Below, in pieces: positions 25,078 through 36,757 of a DNA stretch of 64,000 nt. The translations under genes were made by a program, and so were the position numbers. Position 1 is the stretch's first letter, and each line of letters begins with the position of its first letter. The DNA is taken from assembly GCA_012845835.1 (NCBI GenBank), contig JABAKD010000008.1, forward strand, positions 14,950,223-15,014,222, written 5' to 3'. The notes under the pieces were generated by a model. The model worked only from the letters and a program-made list of their open reading frames with translations, had not been told where the DNA came from and did no database searches. The DNA comes from Undaria pinnatifida. Its lineage: Eukaryota > Sar > Phaeophyceae > Laminariales > Alariaceae.

Positions 25078-27204
25078 TCCCCCTTCGGTCTATACCTGTA
25101 AATGGTGTCAAGAACTGTAAATGGGAAATACGGTGCGCATGCTACATACTAAATGCCTGTTACAAGGTCCGTCTGCTTGCCCGTCTGCAAAGAAGAAAAA
25201 CAGAGTAAAACTGAAAATGATTCTTAATCTTTCAAATCGATTTTCTGAAGTTATGAAACCAAAACCATTGTTTGGATCATGTGGCTGAATGGCGGAAAAT
25301 GTAACGACGGTTACACATCATATGTATTTGAATGACGGTAAATATATTTACGACCGCAGCGTCGGGTCATCACGAGCAGTGAGTCGCAGCCGTGTACAAT
25401 ACTTACGTCGCTTTGTTCAAAAATAACTCGCGTACAACAAGAACTTACCAACAGCAGGGGCATCTCGACACGGGATTCATGCTGGTCTGTGTATCGTAAG
25501 ACTCAAGAGCAGACAGGCTCCAGGGCGGTCCGATAAAACACAGCATCCTAGTTCAACCGATGGCGTCGATGCTTCCAGGAATAATGTTTGGTATGAAATG
25601 AAATTATTACATTAAACCGGCTAACATATCGAGTGCGTCGTGCAATACCCTGCCTCTCTCCCTCGCTTCTATCGTCGACCTTGTGCACTGCATCATTACC
25701 GCTAGCCTGTAATACGTGTGCAAGATGCGTACCTCTCCCCGAGTCAGCGACGTTCAGGGTGTTTCATGCGATAACGTTTACGCTTGTTTTGTGCCCCACG
25801 CCGCCTGCTCTCATAGAACCGCGGCCTGGAACTTGTTCGCACGCACGCACCATTATTGCAAGTATTATTATCGCCGCGGGAACAGCAGTAGCACTTTTTT
25901 GCACACCAAATAAAACGAAGAACTGTTGACCCGTAAATGCATACAAAGACTTGCACATGCTAACTTTTGTATGGAGAGCTCACTGACGGACGTCCGTCAA
26001 GGGGAAAGAGTGCCGTCATAGCAAAAACGTTGATTTTGTATTTTGCTTTTGAACTTGTATCATACTATTGCGCACCTCCCGCTCGGATCACGGGAGGGCG
26101 AAGATAGGGGCAGGCCCCCGGGGCTGCTCCAACAGCAGCCCCACGCTATCGTCCGGAACCCTGAGTCAACTCCCATCACAACCGGCAATGTCGAGTCCTC
26201 GACGCCAACCTCCAACAGTGGTATTTGGCTAATCTTACGGACGCATTGCGTCCCCCCCCTTACCCCCTTTTGCTGTACCCTAGGATGCGCACGTCAAGAT
26301 CCAACTTCTCATTTCTTTCCGCCAGGCACAAATAAGAAGGTTGCGTACTAGCTGAAGTAGTTACGTCGACTAAAAATAATAAGCCAGTCTATCACGCCTT
26401 AAACCTGTCTCGCTGACGATACTTCCCTCCTCTCCGCGTGATATACTTCCCTCCTCTCCGCGTGAATCGCTTGCTAGTCAGCAACCAGACAGACTGATCC
26501 AAGGTTCCATTTGCTATTCCAGGACAAGCACAAGTATCCACCCGCGTTGATCTCATTGGTCAAACTGCAGTAACCCCAATCTTCTTCCGTACGTACAAAA
26601 CCCATATTTTCTCGTGCCTCGATGATAATACGCAAACACCAAACGCCCACATAAAGGACACACGACACAGATCACAGCGAAGGGCCCGACACCCGCATGG
26701 ACCAAACTCAACACAGATATATTTAATGAAGCTGAAACTTTGTGAGGCTGTTTGGTGTCACGTAAGCTGCGCGATGGGGTGCATTTTGACGCCAGGGACT
26801 CGGCTTGAAAGAGTGTGTTGTTTGGAGCTTCCGTGCGAGAGCCAACACCTAAAAGGTATAGTACATTTTGCAGCCTGCCCGATGAGCAGTGCGGTTTTGT
26901 AATCTACGGAGATATGATTCATGATTCACGTAAACGAGCGTTACAGGATATTTGGTATTGGGAAATGAGTTAATTCCAATGGATGATGGTGTGTTGTCAG
27001 AATGTCAGCCACCTCGCTGGAAACATGCCTTCTATGATATGTTTAGTTCTGGCTTGATTCCGACGGGGTACGCCCTATATTTTAGTTGTATTTCGGTCTT
27101 GTTACGGTCTTGTTTCGGTCTCTTTTTGGTTCAGTTTCTAGTATCTGGTTTGTGGACGGCTTCTGGTCGATCTTGACATATCACACGTCCTGATTGCGAT
27201 AATA
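25078..27204. other. No gene recognised
   Basis: Open frames up to about 100 codons (for example 25633-25929 and 26043-26351, plus strand) have no recognisable domain. A CTTCCCTCCTCTCCGCGTGA duplication lies near 26425-26465. No RNA gene was seen. Confidence 0.4.
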
Positions 27205-27930
27205 TTCCCCATCACCCGCACCTTCGCCTAGACCTAGCACCACACGTATAACAAACCCCTCACCTAAAGCCCTCCCCCCCCCCCCCCCCCCCCCCCACCC
27301 CCCCCCACCCCCCACCCCCGCCCCCAGCCCCCACCCTCCCCCCCCAACCCATCCCAACCCTACCCCCTTGAACACTCCACTCTCTCTTTACTCACTGATT
27401 GTACGACTTACCCCAGGATGTATTATTTCCAAAAATGTCACATTTATCCCCTCGAAATAATGTACAGTTTCCAGGCACATATCGAGCTGCCCCCCCCCCC
27501 CCCCCCGCCCCAACCCCCCCCCCCCCCCCCCCCCCCGCCCCGCCCCCAATAATATACTGGTGCCAAAACCGTCAGATTTATCCCCTCGAAAGGATTTATA
27601 GCTTACATGCACAAATTGCCTTCCCCCCCCCCCCCCCCCCCCCCCGCCCCCCTCCAAACCCGCTCGCTTTTGATCAAAACCAGGCCCCCCCTTTCCCTTC
27701 ACAGCTGTCAGATTTTGTCCCCCTCAGAAACGGGTTTTATAGTTTCCGCGCACAGACTGACTAAAATCATCCTGTTGACCCTGATGGCTACACTGTAGCT
27801 GTAAGGGGAGTCGCCGACCTATATCCTTAATGAGGACACACAACTCGTAATGCGCGCGATCGGAGTATCACACACAGCTTGCAAAGATGAGTTTCGACGA
27901 AATCTTCGATCTCACAGCCGGAGTGTATTT
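27205..27930 (-). repeat. Poly-C/poly-G repeat family, copy 3
   Basis: Long poly-C tracts (about 27270-27340, 27490-27545 and 27625-27660) are separated by modules containing ATAGTTTCC-like and TCAGATTT-TCCCCTC blocks. They end in the conserved core at 27700-27925. The inverted partner is 53275-54210. Long Pro- or Gly-rich open frames here are products of the homopolymer tracts and are not genes. Confidence 0.75.
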
Positions 27931-29185
27931 TAATTTTTATAACATTGTCGGATGTACGCGACAGTAATATAATGGATACTTCTACCATATGACCACAGCA
28001 CCTGGGGCTTCTCTTTTGTCCGCTGCCACCGCGCAACCAAGGTCCCCGCATGAGGTGGGCCACGCGAGCAAGCCAACCATGCGCATGGGTTTTCCCGTCA
28101 CACCAGTGAACGACGGCCATTACATTGTAACCGTGCTCGTGGAGGTGAACGCGCTGGACCGGGGCTAACGAAATGCACACTTTTCCCTGAATGCTTCAGG
28201 GTCGATGTTTCTTCGTCATCGACCTCCACCCTACACGACAGTGAAGGAACCCGCACGTACACCAGCAGCAACGGACAGCAAGACCAACGAGACGCAGCCT
28301 ACGGCAATCACATACACAAGGAAGCGGAGCAGTCAGGGATGGACAGCGTGGGCCAGAAGAGCCACGGTCCTTTACCTGCTAGCCAGATCTACTAGCACAT
28401 TATTTCATTGAGCTAGCGATTTCAGGTTTGGCGCCTTGAGCTGTAGGTTTTGAGCACTTCTGCGTGACGATGATTGGGAAAGGGGGGATGGCAGGTGAAA
28501 GACAGCCAGCGTATCAAATGGGAATGAGCGTGGAGCAGCAGCATGTATATGTACAGCGAGGGACTTGGGGAAGGTCGGGGGAGGAAGGGAGAAGGACAAA
28601 GCAAGGGACGAGGGGGGCGCCCCTTCCGTACCAGCACGAGCTTTGGCTCACGAAATGCGCGTATTCAACAATCTTGAATTTTGGCGTTGTCCCATATTTT
28701 TCTCTAGAGTTAATTCATGTGTTGTTGTCTTTGTGTGCATATCAGGTTGTACGTACGGTTCAGTAGTGTCATTAGTTACAGAAGCGTTCAAGTCTGTTTT
28801 TTTTTTTTCAAGGCACATACCTGGTATGATATATAGGAAATTTATAGTACGTGTGTGAGCACTGAGCGTGAAGCGGGCCAATTCACCGTACTCTTTTATC
28901 GGAACACTTACAACTCTACGCTCAACTTCTCGCCACCCAGCCGCTAGCGACCGCACGCCCGTGCCACGCCCTCTCCACACATCTGCCCTCCGTGTCCCGG
29001 CGACACGACGGCCGACGAGTCCAAACTCCGCAAGCGAGGGGAATGGAAAGCCTCTCCCGGGGACGGCTCGCGCTTTCGCCCGAAAGTTGGAGAGTCGTAA
29101 GAAAGTGCAAATCCCACCCAGCTCCTGCCTTCTGCCGTACTGCTTTGCTGCCGTTGTGGATTGGTCTGTACGTGCGGCGCCATTG
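27931..29185. other. No gene recognised
   Basis: A minus-strand open frame (27827-28180) is half repeat core. Plus-strand frames at 28205-28411 and 28868-29374 have no recognisable motif. The GC-rich stretch 28930-29110 might be an exon, but nothing supports a product. Confidence 0.35.
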
Positions 29186-29660
29186 CTTGTGAACTTCTGT
29201 GGTAGTGCCGCTGCTGCTGCTGCTAGTAGCTACTGCGTTGTTTCTGAAAATCAAAAATCGGCGTTCTGTGGTCATTACCTCGCCGAGTCAGTGCCAGTGC
29301 TGAGTGTGCTCCTCCTCCTGCCGGATGAACGCTGCTGTAGACGCTGCTGCTGCCGTGCCGTGGTTCTTTACTGAGCTATCTCCCGCCTGTGCGCCCACCG
29401 CTGCCGCTACTGTTAACTGCTGTGTGTTGCTGCTGCTGGTGCTGGCCTCACTCTCTTCTGTTCGTGTTCCTAAAGTGCGCCGTGTTGTGCTGATCTATGA
29501 CGTGCGTGATTATTTTTCAACTGTCATATTTCCCATACCGAACTAAAGGTCTCTTTGCATGCCATAGCTGCGTAGGTAGCCTGATGTCTCTGTGGATCTG
29601 TGCAGTTTCTAGTTGTTTCTCCTGTTTTTTTTTGTGTTGTTTTTATAACCATGCACACCT
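29186..29660 (+). repeat. CTG-rich unit, copy a
   Basis: The unit has a (GCTGCT)n start, a TCTGTGGTCAT..CCTCGCCGAG block, GCTGCTGTAGAC, a TGCTGTGTGTTGCTGCTG block and an end near CATAACCATGCAC. It matches the units at 31905-32378, 39470-40165 and 50474-52690. The same short Ala/Leu-rich frame is open in several units, but this follows from repeat similarity and is not evidence for a gene. Confidence 0.75.
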
Positions 29661-29689
29661 CGGACAGATCAGCTTACCGCAGCTCGAGC

Positions 29690-30050
29690 TGGCTCTTTTC
29701 GGAGCTAGCCCACCGGTGAGCTACGTGAGCTACATGAGCTGCACATGTTTTCCCCGGCTTGAGCTATAGGCGGTAGCTCATCTTCACAAGTTTAGAAGGT
29801 TTGAGCAATAGGCGATAGCTCATTTTCCCGGGTTTCCAAACCTTGAGCTATAGGAGCTACATGAGCTAGCTCATCTGCCCCCGATATGTGCTATTGGAGC
29901 TACATGAGCTACACATGTTTCCCCCGGCTTGAGCTATAAGCGATAGCTCATCTGCACATGTTTTGAAGGCTTGGGCTATAGGCGATAGCTCATCTGCACA
30001 TGTTTTCAAGGCTTGAGCTATAGGGGATAGATGAGCTAGCTCACGAGCTG
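29690..30050 (+). repeat. 42-bp hairpin minisatellite array, left
   Basis: Units of about 42 bp carry GAGCTAT-AGGCG-ATAGCTC, a 7-bp inverted repeat around a 5-base loop, joined by CATCTGCACATGTTTTGAAGGCTT-like spacers. The period is a multiple of three, so the minus strand reads a 14-residue ADELSPIAQAFKTC repeat, which I take to be a by-product. The array lies 5' of the two-exon gene. A matching array lies 3' of it. Confidence 0.85.
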
Positions 30051-30303
30051 TATAAGTGACGAATACAAATACGCATAATAGAACGACATCAACACTAACA
30101 ACCATATACTTTTACTTTTTGTACGTACCAAGGTACAGCAGTACCAGTGATGTGATATTATATGAGATCGAATCTGCTTCTGTCATGAATATAATATACC
30201 TAACGAATAGGTCGACACTCGGCAGAACTTGCTGTCAGCTGTCACCACACAAGAAGCGCTCGCACACAACACAACACCGACACCATACAGCAACACCCCT
30301 ACC

Positions 30304-31275
30304 ATGCCCTCGATCCGGGGCAGCAGCTCTAGCGACGCTTCGACCACAGACCAGGCTGGCGGCGGGCAGCAAGCGGACCCATCGATGGATGTGGACCCCA
30401 CCAACAACGCCATCGATGTGGATGTAGACAACGAACAAACCGAGGCTGAAAACAAGGTGCGTGATTCAGAGGGTTTGATTGTGTCCCCCTAGACCATAAT
30501 GCTGCTGTTCGAGCGGCATCATCCAATCTGTATCTGCATGCCCCTCTGGAGTAGTAGTAGTATAGTTGAAGGGTAAGGGTCTGTACGTGTATGTGGCGAG
30601 CTGTAGCTGTGCGGGGTTTCATTACTCGTGCAGGTGTTTGTGTGTGTATACCGTACTCGCACGAGTACAGCAGGAACGATGCAGTACCAGTAAGAGTTTG
30701 TTGTTTGTTGTTGATGTTATTATGCTTCTCTCGTACTACACATACGTTGTGCATGATGCGTGTACGAGATGCCTCGTTGTTCCGCACTTTAACGCGTGCT
30801 GTGCATCTTCTCACGCTGTGCCCACCAACAGGAGACGAAGGAGACAGCCATGCGTGACATACCAACACCAATTGGGTTTAGGCGGTGTCCCGTACCCGGC
30901 AAGACAGCGACCCGCTCTATCGTGTACGACCATGGCGTGCGTTTCGAGCAAGACTGCGCGGAGCCAGACCCGAGGAAGCAGCGCTGGTACTGCGCGTGTT
31001 CCAAATCCTGCCGGGCATCATCGATGAGGGGCCAAGGAGGCATCCACTGCCAGGCCAAGCAGACTGGCAACGTCACTGCTAATAATAACAACAGAATAAT
31101 ATTAATATTGATATGTCTTAATGCTGTCCTGTCGCTCGTACCATCGTTGAATTTTTATATGCATGGTAAGCTGTACAACCCATATTATTCCTATACATTC
31201 GCACGTGTCCTGGAAGGCGGGCTTTTTCAGCTACTCATCTTACATGCATGTGTTGCCGAGAAAGAGCTACGATGA
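30304..31275 (+). CDS. Two-exon Cys-rich protein, putative zinc finger
   Basis: Exon 1 (30304-30456) encodes 51 residues, Ser/Gln/Asp-rich and disordered-looking. A GTGCGT donor follows at 30457. A CCACCAACAG acceptor ends at 30831, and exon 2 (from 30832) continues in the same phase with GAGACGAAGGAG. Exon 2 holds a compact segment with DPRKQRWYCACSKSC then GGIHC and TGNV. The Cys/His spacing looks like a small zinc-binding, BED-like DNA-binding module, which is often found at the N terminus of hAT-type transposases. The frame then enters an AAT/AAC run and a hydrophobic tail ending at 31275, so the true 3' part is probably lost or lies beyond an unseen intron. No catalytic domain is visible. 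Hairpin arrays flank the gene on both sides. The splice model is good; function is inference. Confidence 0.45.
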
Positions 31276-31290
31276 GCTGCGTACATGATT

Positions 31291-32378
31291 TATGATAACG
31301 TTTTCCGGGGGTGAGCTATAGGCGGTAGCTCATCTGCACATGTTTCGAAGGCTTGAGCTATAGGCGGTAGCTCATCAGCACTTGTTTTGAAGGCTTGGGC
31401 TATAGGCGATTGCTCATCTGCACATGTTTCGAAGGCTTGAGCTATAGGCGGTAGCCCACCTGCACATGTTTTGAAGGCTTGAGCTAAAGGTGATAGCTCA
31501 TCTGTACACATTTGCCCAAGCTGAGCTATAGGCGATAGTTCATCTGCACACATTTGCCCAGGCTGAGCTATAGGAGTTACATGGGCTCGCTCATCCGTCC
31601 CCGGGATGAGCTATAGGGGCTACGGGAGCTGCACATGTTTTCCCCGGCTTAAGCTATAGGCGGTAGCTCATCTGCACATGTTTCGAAGCTTTGAGCTATA
31701 GGCGATAGCTCATCTGCCCATGTTTCCAAACCTTGAGCTATAGGAGCTGCATAAGCTAGCTCATCTGCCCCCGAGATGAGCTATAGGAGCTACATGAGCT
31801 ACACCTGTTTCCCCCGGCTTGAGCTATAGGTGGTAGCTCATCTGCACATGCTTTCAAAGCTTGAGCTACACATGACAGATGAGCTAGCTCATGAGCTGTC
31901 CGGAGTGTGTAACCATGCACGACGCAGCTTGCAAAGTTGAGTTTCAACCAGTCAATCTGTCGTACTCACAAATGACGGTTTTTCACATTTTTTAAATAAA
32001 AGAGTCGTTTCACGGTAGCCACCCCAACTTTTCTTTACCTAAATAGCTGGTTTCAAAACCAGCTCTCGGTCGTGTCTCCTGAAATACGGTGTCCCTCGAC
32101 ACGTCGACGTCATCGATCGATAGACCTTTGCACACAAGAAAATATATGGATACTTTGTTGCCAAGTGTATCCGTCCTTGTGTAGAGCAGCCATTAAACGT
32201 TTGTCGAAGGAAATCGCTGGCTTTGAAAGGGGGCTATCGTAATATCGGTCAAAGTCATGTTTTTTTTGTAGTGTAGCTTCTGTGCAGCTGCTGCTGCTGC
32301 AGTTGCTGCTGCCGCTGTTGGTGCCTCATGTAACTGCGTTTCTAAAAATATAAATCGGCTGTCTGTGGTCTTGAGCTC
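31291..32378 (+). repeat. 1.09-kb direct duplication, left copy
   Basis: From TATGATAACGTTTTCCGG to GTGGTCTTGAGCTC this block matches 38860-39938 in order and orientation. It includes the hairpin array and a shortened CTG-rich unit. Element A starts at the very next bases, and the second copy starts immediately after element A. Confidence 0.85.
31310..31900 (+). repeat. 42-bp hairpin minisatellite array, middle
   Basis: About fourteen units of the GAGCTAT-n5-ATAGCTC minisatellite occur here, some with AGGAGTTACATGGGCTCG-type variant loops. It is nearly the same, unit by unit, as 38880-39465, so the array was duplicated as a block. Confidence 0.85.
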
Positions 32379-32379
32379 A

Positions 32380-32891
32380 TGTTGATAAACTCGTGGCTTC
32401 TGGGGAAAATATGTCGTATTATTGAGCAATTGCCCTTCTGAGACAGGTAGGCAAGGTGGAGAGAGCAGGGTGGGGGCTCTCGTGGGCGCGCACAACCTCA
32501 CCCTCAGGATCACGCTATGCAACTACCCGATCACGCATAACACAGAACACGGCCTAATGTACTTTCAGACGTGCCACAAAACCCTCGGGTTGTTGCCCGT
32601 ACCACAAACAATACCCCTAACATTACAATAGCCAGATAGGCAGACCTACAGCAACAATGCCTGAAGCTTCCTACTGGATAAGTGTCCAATGTACCACATG
32701 CAAATGTACCGACACACACACCTACGGTCGATTGTATAGCTCGTACTGGTGTACAACCTATCGGACTACCACAAAGAGTATTCACAGAAAATCCAGCATC
32801 AACTTACTACAATTGACAATTCAATATTCAAACTATCCAATCAGAAGATCTACAGCAGCTCGGCCGATACACACTGCCGCTTTCACCAAAA
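32380..32891 (-). repeat. Element A 3' LTR
   Basis: The 512-bp LTR matches 38349-38858. On the plus strand it begins TGTTGATAAACTC and ends CACCAAAA, so its terminal inverted repeat (TGTTGGT/ACCAACA in the other LTR) is damaged at both ends. A CTAGGGAGAG polypurine-like tract precedes it on the element strand. Confidence 0.88.
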
Positions 32892-32962
32892 CTCTCCCTA
32901 GGGGCTGTTGTATCTACCAGACCCAAAAGATGCAGTATGACAAACAAAAATAGTTCAGACTC

Positions 32963-34135
32963 CTACTTCCTAGAGCCCAATGCAAAGTCACGGTGAACAA
33001 TACTTCTCGGCAGAGCCTTCGTGAGGATGTCCGCATGTTGTTTTTCGCTGGTAACATGCGTGATCTCGATCACACCCTCCTCGGTCAGATTTCTGAGAAA
33101 GTAGTGCCTCACGTCGATGTGCTTACTCCTGCTCGAGCTAAGCGGATTCTCTGCAAGCGCAATTGCTCCCTCGTTGTCCTCAAGGACGTCAATTTTACGA
33201 GGCTCTACACTAGGCTTCAATAACTGAAGCATTCCGTTCACAAATAGAGACTTCTTCACACCATCGCCCATCGCAAGATACTCTGCCTTAGAAGTCGACT
33301 GCGAAACGCATTCCTGGGTCCCAGAATGCCAAGCTACAAGACAGGCAGCCACAATAACTAGTGCTCCCGAAACTGATCTACGGTCAGTGGCCTTGCTGGC
33401 AAAGTCTGCACCTACGTACACCAACGGGCCTACGTCATCAACCGTACTGTCTCTCTTGTACTTCAGAGATAGATGTGCCGTTTCCAGAAGATAGTCCACA
33501 ATCTTCTGAGCTGCCTTCCAGTCTCTCTTCTTTGGCTCATGAGAGTGCCTCGCCACCGCCCGCACAGCATTAGAGATGTCGGGCCTCGTCCCATTGGCGA
33601 CCCATATCAGGCTCCCCACCACCTCTCGGAACGGCACATCTCCTGCCTCCTCATCCTCCATCACGGACCTGTTATCGTTAGCAGGGGAAGCAGGGATCGG
33701 GCTGGTGCGACAAATTTTGAATCTCTCAAGCGCACTCCTGATGTAACTCTCCTGAGAAATCTCAATCGTGCCAGCCTCGCGGTCGCGAAAAAATGCGCAA
33801 CCAAGAAAGAACTTGACCTCACCCAAATTCTTCGTAGGAAGAGAATCGCCTAGAGCTTCTGCAACCACCTTGGCAAGACTCTTAGTTCCTGCATACAGAA
33901 TGTCATCCACGTGAATCGCGACCATCCCTATCACCTCGTCTCCCATCATGAAACGCAGCACACAGGGGTCACACAGAGACTGCTCGAAACCAATCCTCTT
34001 TAGATCCAATACTAGCCTCTTGTAAAATGTTCTAGATGCCTGCTTCAATCCGTACAAACTCTTGTTCAGACGGACAACCTTTCCTGACATCGAACCACAT
34101 CCAGGAGGCAACTTGATGAACACCTCGTGATCCAA
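32963..34135 (-). pseudogene. Copia reverse transcriptase (C-terminal part) and RNase H
   Basis: The 390-codon open frame continues the copia polyprotein. It begins within the RT palm (DHEVFIKLPPGC, LYGLKQASR near residues 26-36). It has the catalytic loop AIHVDDILYAG (HVDD in place of the usual YVDD, residues 75-78), LPTKNLGEVKFFLG, then GSLIWVANGTRPDIS in the connection region. RNase H follows from about residue 245, with GADFA, ATDRRSVSG, STSKAEY and LEDNEGA, and ends SKHIDVRHYFLRN...HADILTKALP. This is the expected C terminus of a Ty1/copia polyprotein. The first RT aspartate region lies upstream, beyond in-frame stops at 34136-34180, so the enzyme cannot be made from this copy as one chain. 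The frame closes with TAG after GSRK. Confidence 0.92.
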
Positions 34136-34444
34136 CTTCGACTGAACAAACGCCTACTCGATATCCCAGTGGAGTAATTCCTAATCGTACTTGCACGCCA
34201 ATGCTACCGACAATCGAATTGATGCAGGATTTGCAGTAGGCGAGAAAGTCTCAAGATAGTCTACACCATACTTCTGCCTGAAGCCCTTCGCGACAAGCCT
34301 AGCCTTGGCCTTCACTGTATTTCCTGTTTCGTCTGCTTTCCATTTGAAAACCCATCGAGCCTTTATCACGTTACAGCTTATTGGGATCTTTACCGCTAAC
34401 GTGAACGTTCCTGCCCTTATCAAGCCTTCACCTTCTACAGACAT
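34136..34444 (-). pseudogene. Copia reverse transcriptase, N-terminal fragment
   Basis: In the same frame as the downstream RT, this part reads ARWVFKWKADETGN, KARLVAKGFRQKYGVDY and ETFSPTA, the typical N-terminal fingers of copia RT. Two TAG codons interrupt it just before DHEVFIK: KYD*ELLHWDIE*AFVQ. Tryptophan and glutamine would be expected at those places from copia RTs in general, so both stops are explained by single transitions (TGG to TAG, CAG to TAG). No frameshift is needed here. Confidence 0.88.
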
Positions 34445-34499
34445 AGCTCCATCCCAGATCGTGGCGTACTCGATTGCCGGGCTTCTTGATATCTATCAG

Positions 34500-35530
34500 G
34501 CTCAGACTCTACGTCCTGCACTAGTTATTTCGGCAATTCCACTGCGTCACCTGCTCTCTGCTCCGCCAACAGCGCATATATTAACTCTGCTGCGCAGACG
34601 GGCCTTAGAGTGTCAACAAGGCCAGATACATTCTGCTGGTTAACTGCACGGGTCTGCGCGCGAGTTCTACCTTCTCTTACTTCATCATTCTCACGCGCAG
34701 AGTTGTTGAAATCAGCTAGCTCAGCTACATGCCGCGGACGACGAGCAACTGGAGGAGATGCCTCTGCCTCTGCCTCCTGCCCTCCCGGCCCTACAGACTC
34801 GGTATCACTGCTCTTCAGGACCCACCGACTCTTGTTCCCCCACATCTTGCCCTCCCTGCCCCTCACCATCGGTGAACTCAGGTGCTGGAGACGACACAGA
34901 GGGAACGGGCGAAGATGCCACAGAGGGGGCAAACGGCGATCGACCTACACTCTCTGCGTCAACACTTTCAACAACATCGACTGCTTCACCAGGGGGGACC
35001 ACTACCTCGTTCGTTGCTGCACCAGAGGGGACCACTGCCGCGTTATTTCGCAACAGTGTGTGGGCAACTCCCCTCCCTACAAGCGGCCATACCTCGTGTT
35101 CTACATCGTTGTCACTTTCCTCCCCTCCCTCCTCCGCGATCTCTATCGGCAACGGAGGTTGCGGTCGAGGGAGCTGTGACGGCAACGCCTCCCACGTTAC
35201 ATCCCTCGTTTCCTGAAAAGTCCCAGCCCTCGTAAGTACTCTTTGACAATCACGCGGGTGGCTTCTCGAACGACCGACATAAAAGCAACTCTCACCCTTC
35301 GGAAACAGCTTCGACGGTCGCTGCCACTTGCAGTACGCCGGTTTCAAAATTGATATGGTGTAGCAGGACGAGCTTCCCCATACCACATTTCATACGACTC
35401 GGAATCGGGGTTAGCAGAACAAGCCGTGTGATTAAGTGCCTCGCAAGCCCAGTGCATTGCCTCAGCCCAGAGTCTGTCAGTCTTAGGTAACCGTACATGC
35501 CCAAAGAGAACTTTCGCCTGAACACGAGCC
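34500..35530 (-). pseudogene. Copia integrase C-terminal region and linker to RT
   Basis: One frame (about 34805-35386) reads KPAYCKWQRPSKLFPKGE, CFYVG and SHPRDCQRV, followed by TRDVTWEA, the usual post-integrase segment of copia. It runs into an acidic Pro/Ser/Glu/Val-rich linker. Another frame at 34525-34932 continues with charged linker sequence. Frame changes near 35530 and 34800 break the chain. Little selection is normally seen on this linker, so its decay is unremarkable. Confidence 0.65.
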
Positions 35531-35899
35531 GCCGGCCTCCTCTATCAATCCCAAGCCACGCTCTGCAACACCGTTGTATTGCGGACTGTAAGCTGGGGTG
35601 AATTCTTGCTTAATCAAGAGGTCATTGCACACAGATGCAAATTCTCAACCGAAAAACTCACCTCCATTGTCAGATCTAACAATCTCAACCAATGATGAAA
35701 TTCCATCGGCACGCACACTACCAAGAAAACTCCGGAAAGCACTCGCAGCGTCTTATTTACTTCTCAGGAAATAGATCCATGCACGCCTTGTGAAATCATC
35801 CTTCACGATCATGGGGTAATACGTTCCCCCTATGGACACAACGGCCTTCTTCCCTCCCAAGTCAACATAAACTCTCCCTAACTTTTTATCTGATCTACA
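35531..35899 (-). pseudogene. Copia integrase core remnant
   Basis: The frame that follows the TAA at 35900-35902 continues without a shift. It reads GRVYVDLGGKKAV, YYPMIVKDDFTRRAWIYFL, a stop after RSK, then SLVEIVRSDNGGEFFG, a TGA, then EFTPAYSPQYNGVAERGLGLIEEA. These are the three catalytic blocks of the copia integrase (first D, SDNGGEF, and E in NGVAER). All three acidic residues are kept, while three nonsense codons interrupt the chain. This is a recently dead integrase. Confidence 0.85.
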
Positions 35900-36757
35900 T
35901 TAAGTTTCACGAGCAATCCCTTTTCTAATTGCCTTCGACATCAAACATCCCGTACAAGCATCTAGGCTACCAGTCAACTTGATACCCAGTCGCTTCGCAG
36001 TAGTACGAAGCAATCCTTCATGTGAGTGAGCATAAATGTTATGAAAGTCATTCACATCCATACTCGTTTCGTACTTGGGGTTTGAAGGAGTGAGGGCAGC
36101 CAACACGGATCCAATAGAGTCATCACCCATACGATACGCAGTCGCAACAAGCACACCATCGAAATTATCAAAAGTCACACGTCCGTGGAAAGCAGTCATC
36201 ACACCACGAGGACCACCAAAACCATTCCATGACTCGCCATCAAATTCTGCGCTCGGGGAAAAAAGGTTGTACCCCAATTTGGGACAGTACAGCACATTCT
36301 TCAACTCTACCAAAAACTCGTTGTCAGCAGACAGAAACACCAATTCCAGAGTTCCTGAAAGAGCTACCTCACAAGTCACGCCACCAATTCCCTTTACATT
36401 CTTGTGGCAAGGCTTCACATCCTTCATACACGAGAGAGAATCTGTCATGTGGAAAGCGGTACCTGTGTCTGCATACCAATCTTCGAAACACCTCTTCTTG
36501 GTGAGAGTGGCATATTCACGAATAGAATCACGAATAAAACGATCACTACCGACATAGTTCCTTATCCTTTCCGCCACTTCACTATACAGCGTTGGAATAT
36601 CAGCACCAAAAGAATTCACCCAATTCACCAGTACAGAGTCATACCACGATGCAAGATACGTGTCATCACTCCAATCGTTTGAGACGTTTTGGGACAGAAA
36701 CACCATGGTATCATTCCAGGTATCCCTCAGGTCCGAGTCAGTTTGGGACGGAAGCAC
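35900..36757 (-). pseudogene. Copia aspartic protease and GAG-pre-integrase domain
   Basis: About 285 codons are open immediately after, and in frame with, the gag stop (TAA at 36758-36760). The first codon is GTG, so an independent start is doubtful. The protease is marked by WYADTGTAFHMT (DTG catalytic triad) near the middle, then KNVLYCPKLGYNLFS. The zinc-binding GAG-pre-integrase motif follows as FHNIYAHSHEGLL...LDACTGCLMSKA (H-x-H, C-x2-C). The chain closes with TAA after RET, and the integrase follows in the same frame. Expression would need readthrough of the gag stop, or the stop is a mutation. Confidence 0.88.

Noticed and set aside
27388-27764. Pro-rich and Gly-rich open frames in the poly-C tracts
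   Set aside because: Same homopolymer artefact. Parts are repeat-family core.
31290-31553. Minus-strand open frame with 14-residue ADELSPIAQAFKTC repeats
   Set aside because: The frame exists because the 42-bp unit is a multiple of three. Similar frames at 29866-30105, 31756-31947 and 39318-39509 start and stop at arbitrary points in the array.
29690-31900. Regular palindromic repeats that look CRISPR-like
   Set aside because: Units are contiguous with conserved spacers rather than unique ones, there are no cas genes, and the context is a eukaryotic minisatellite.
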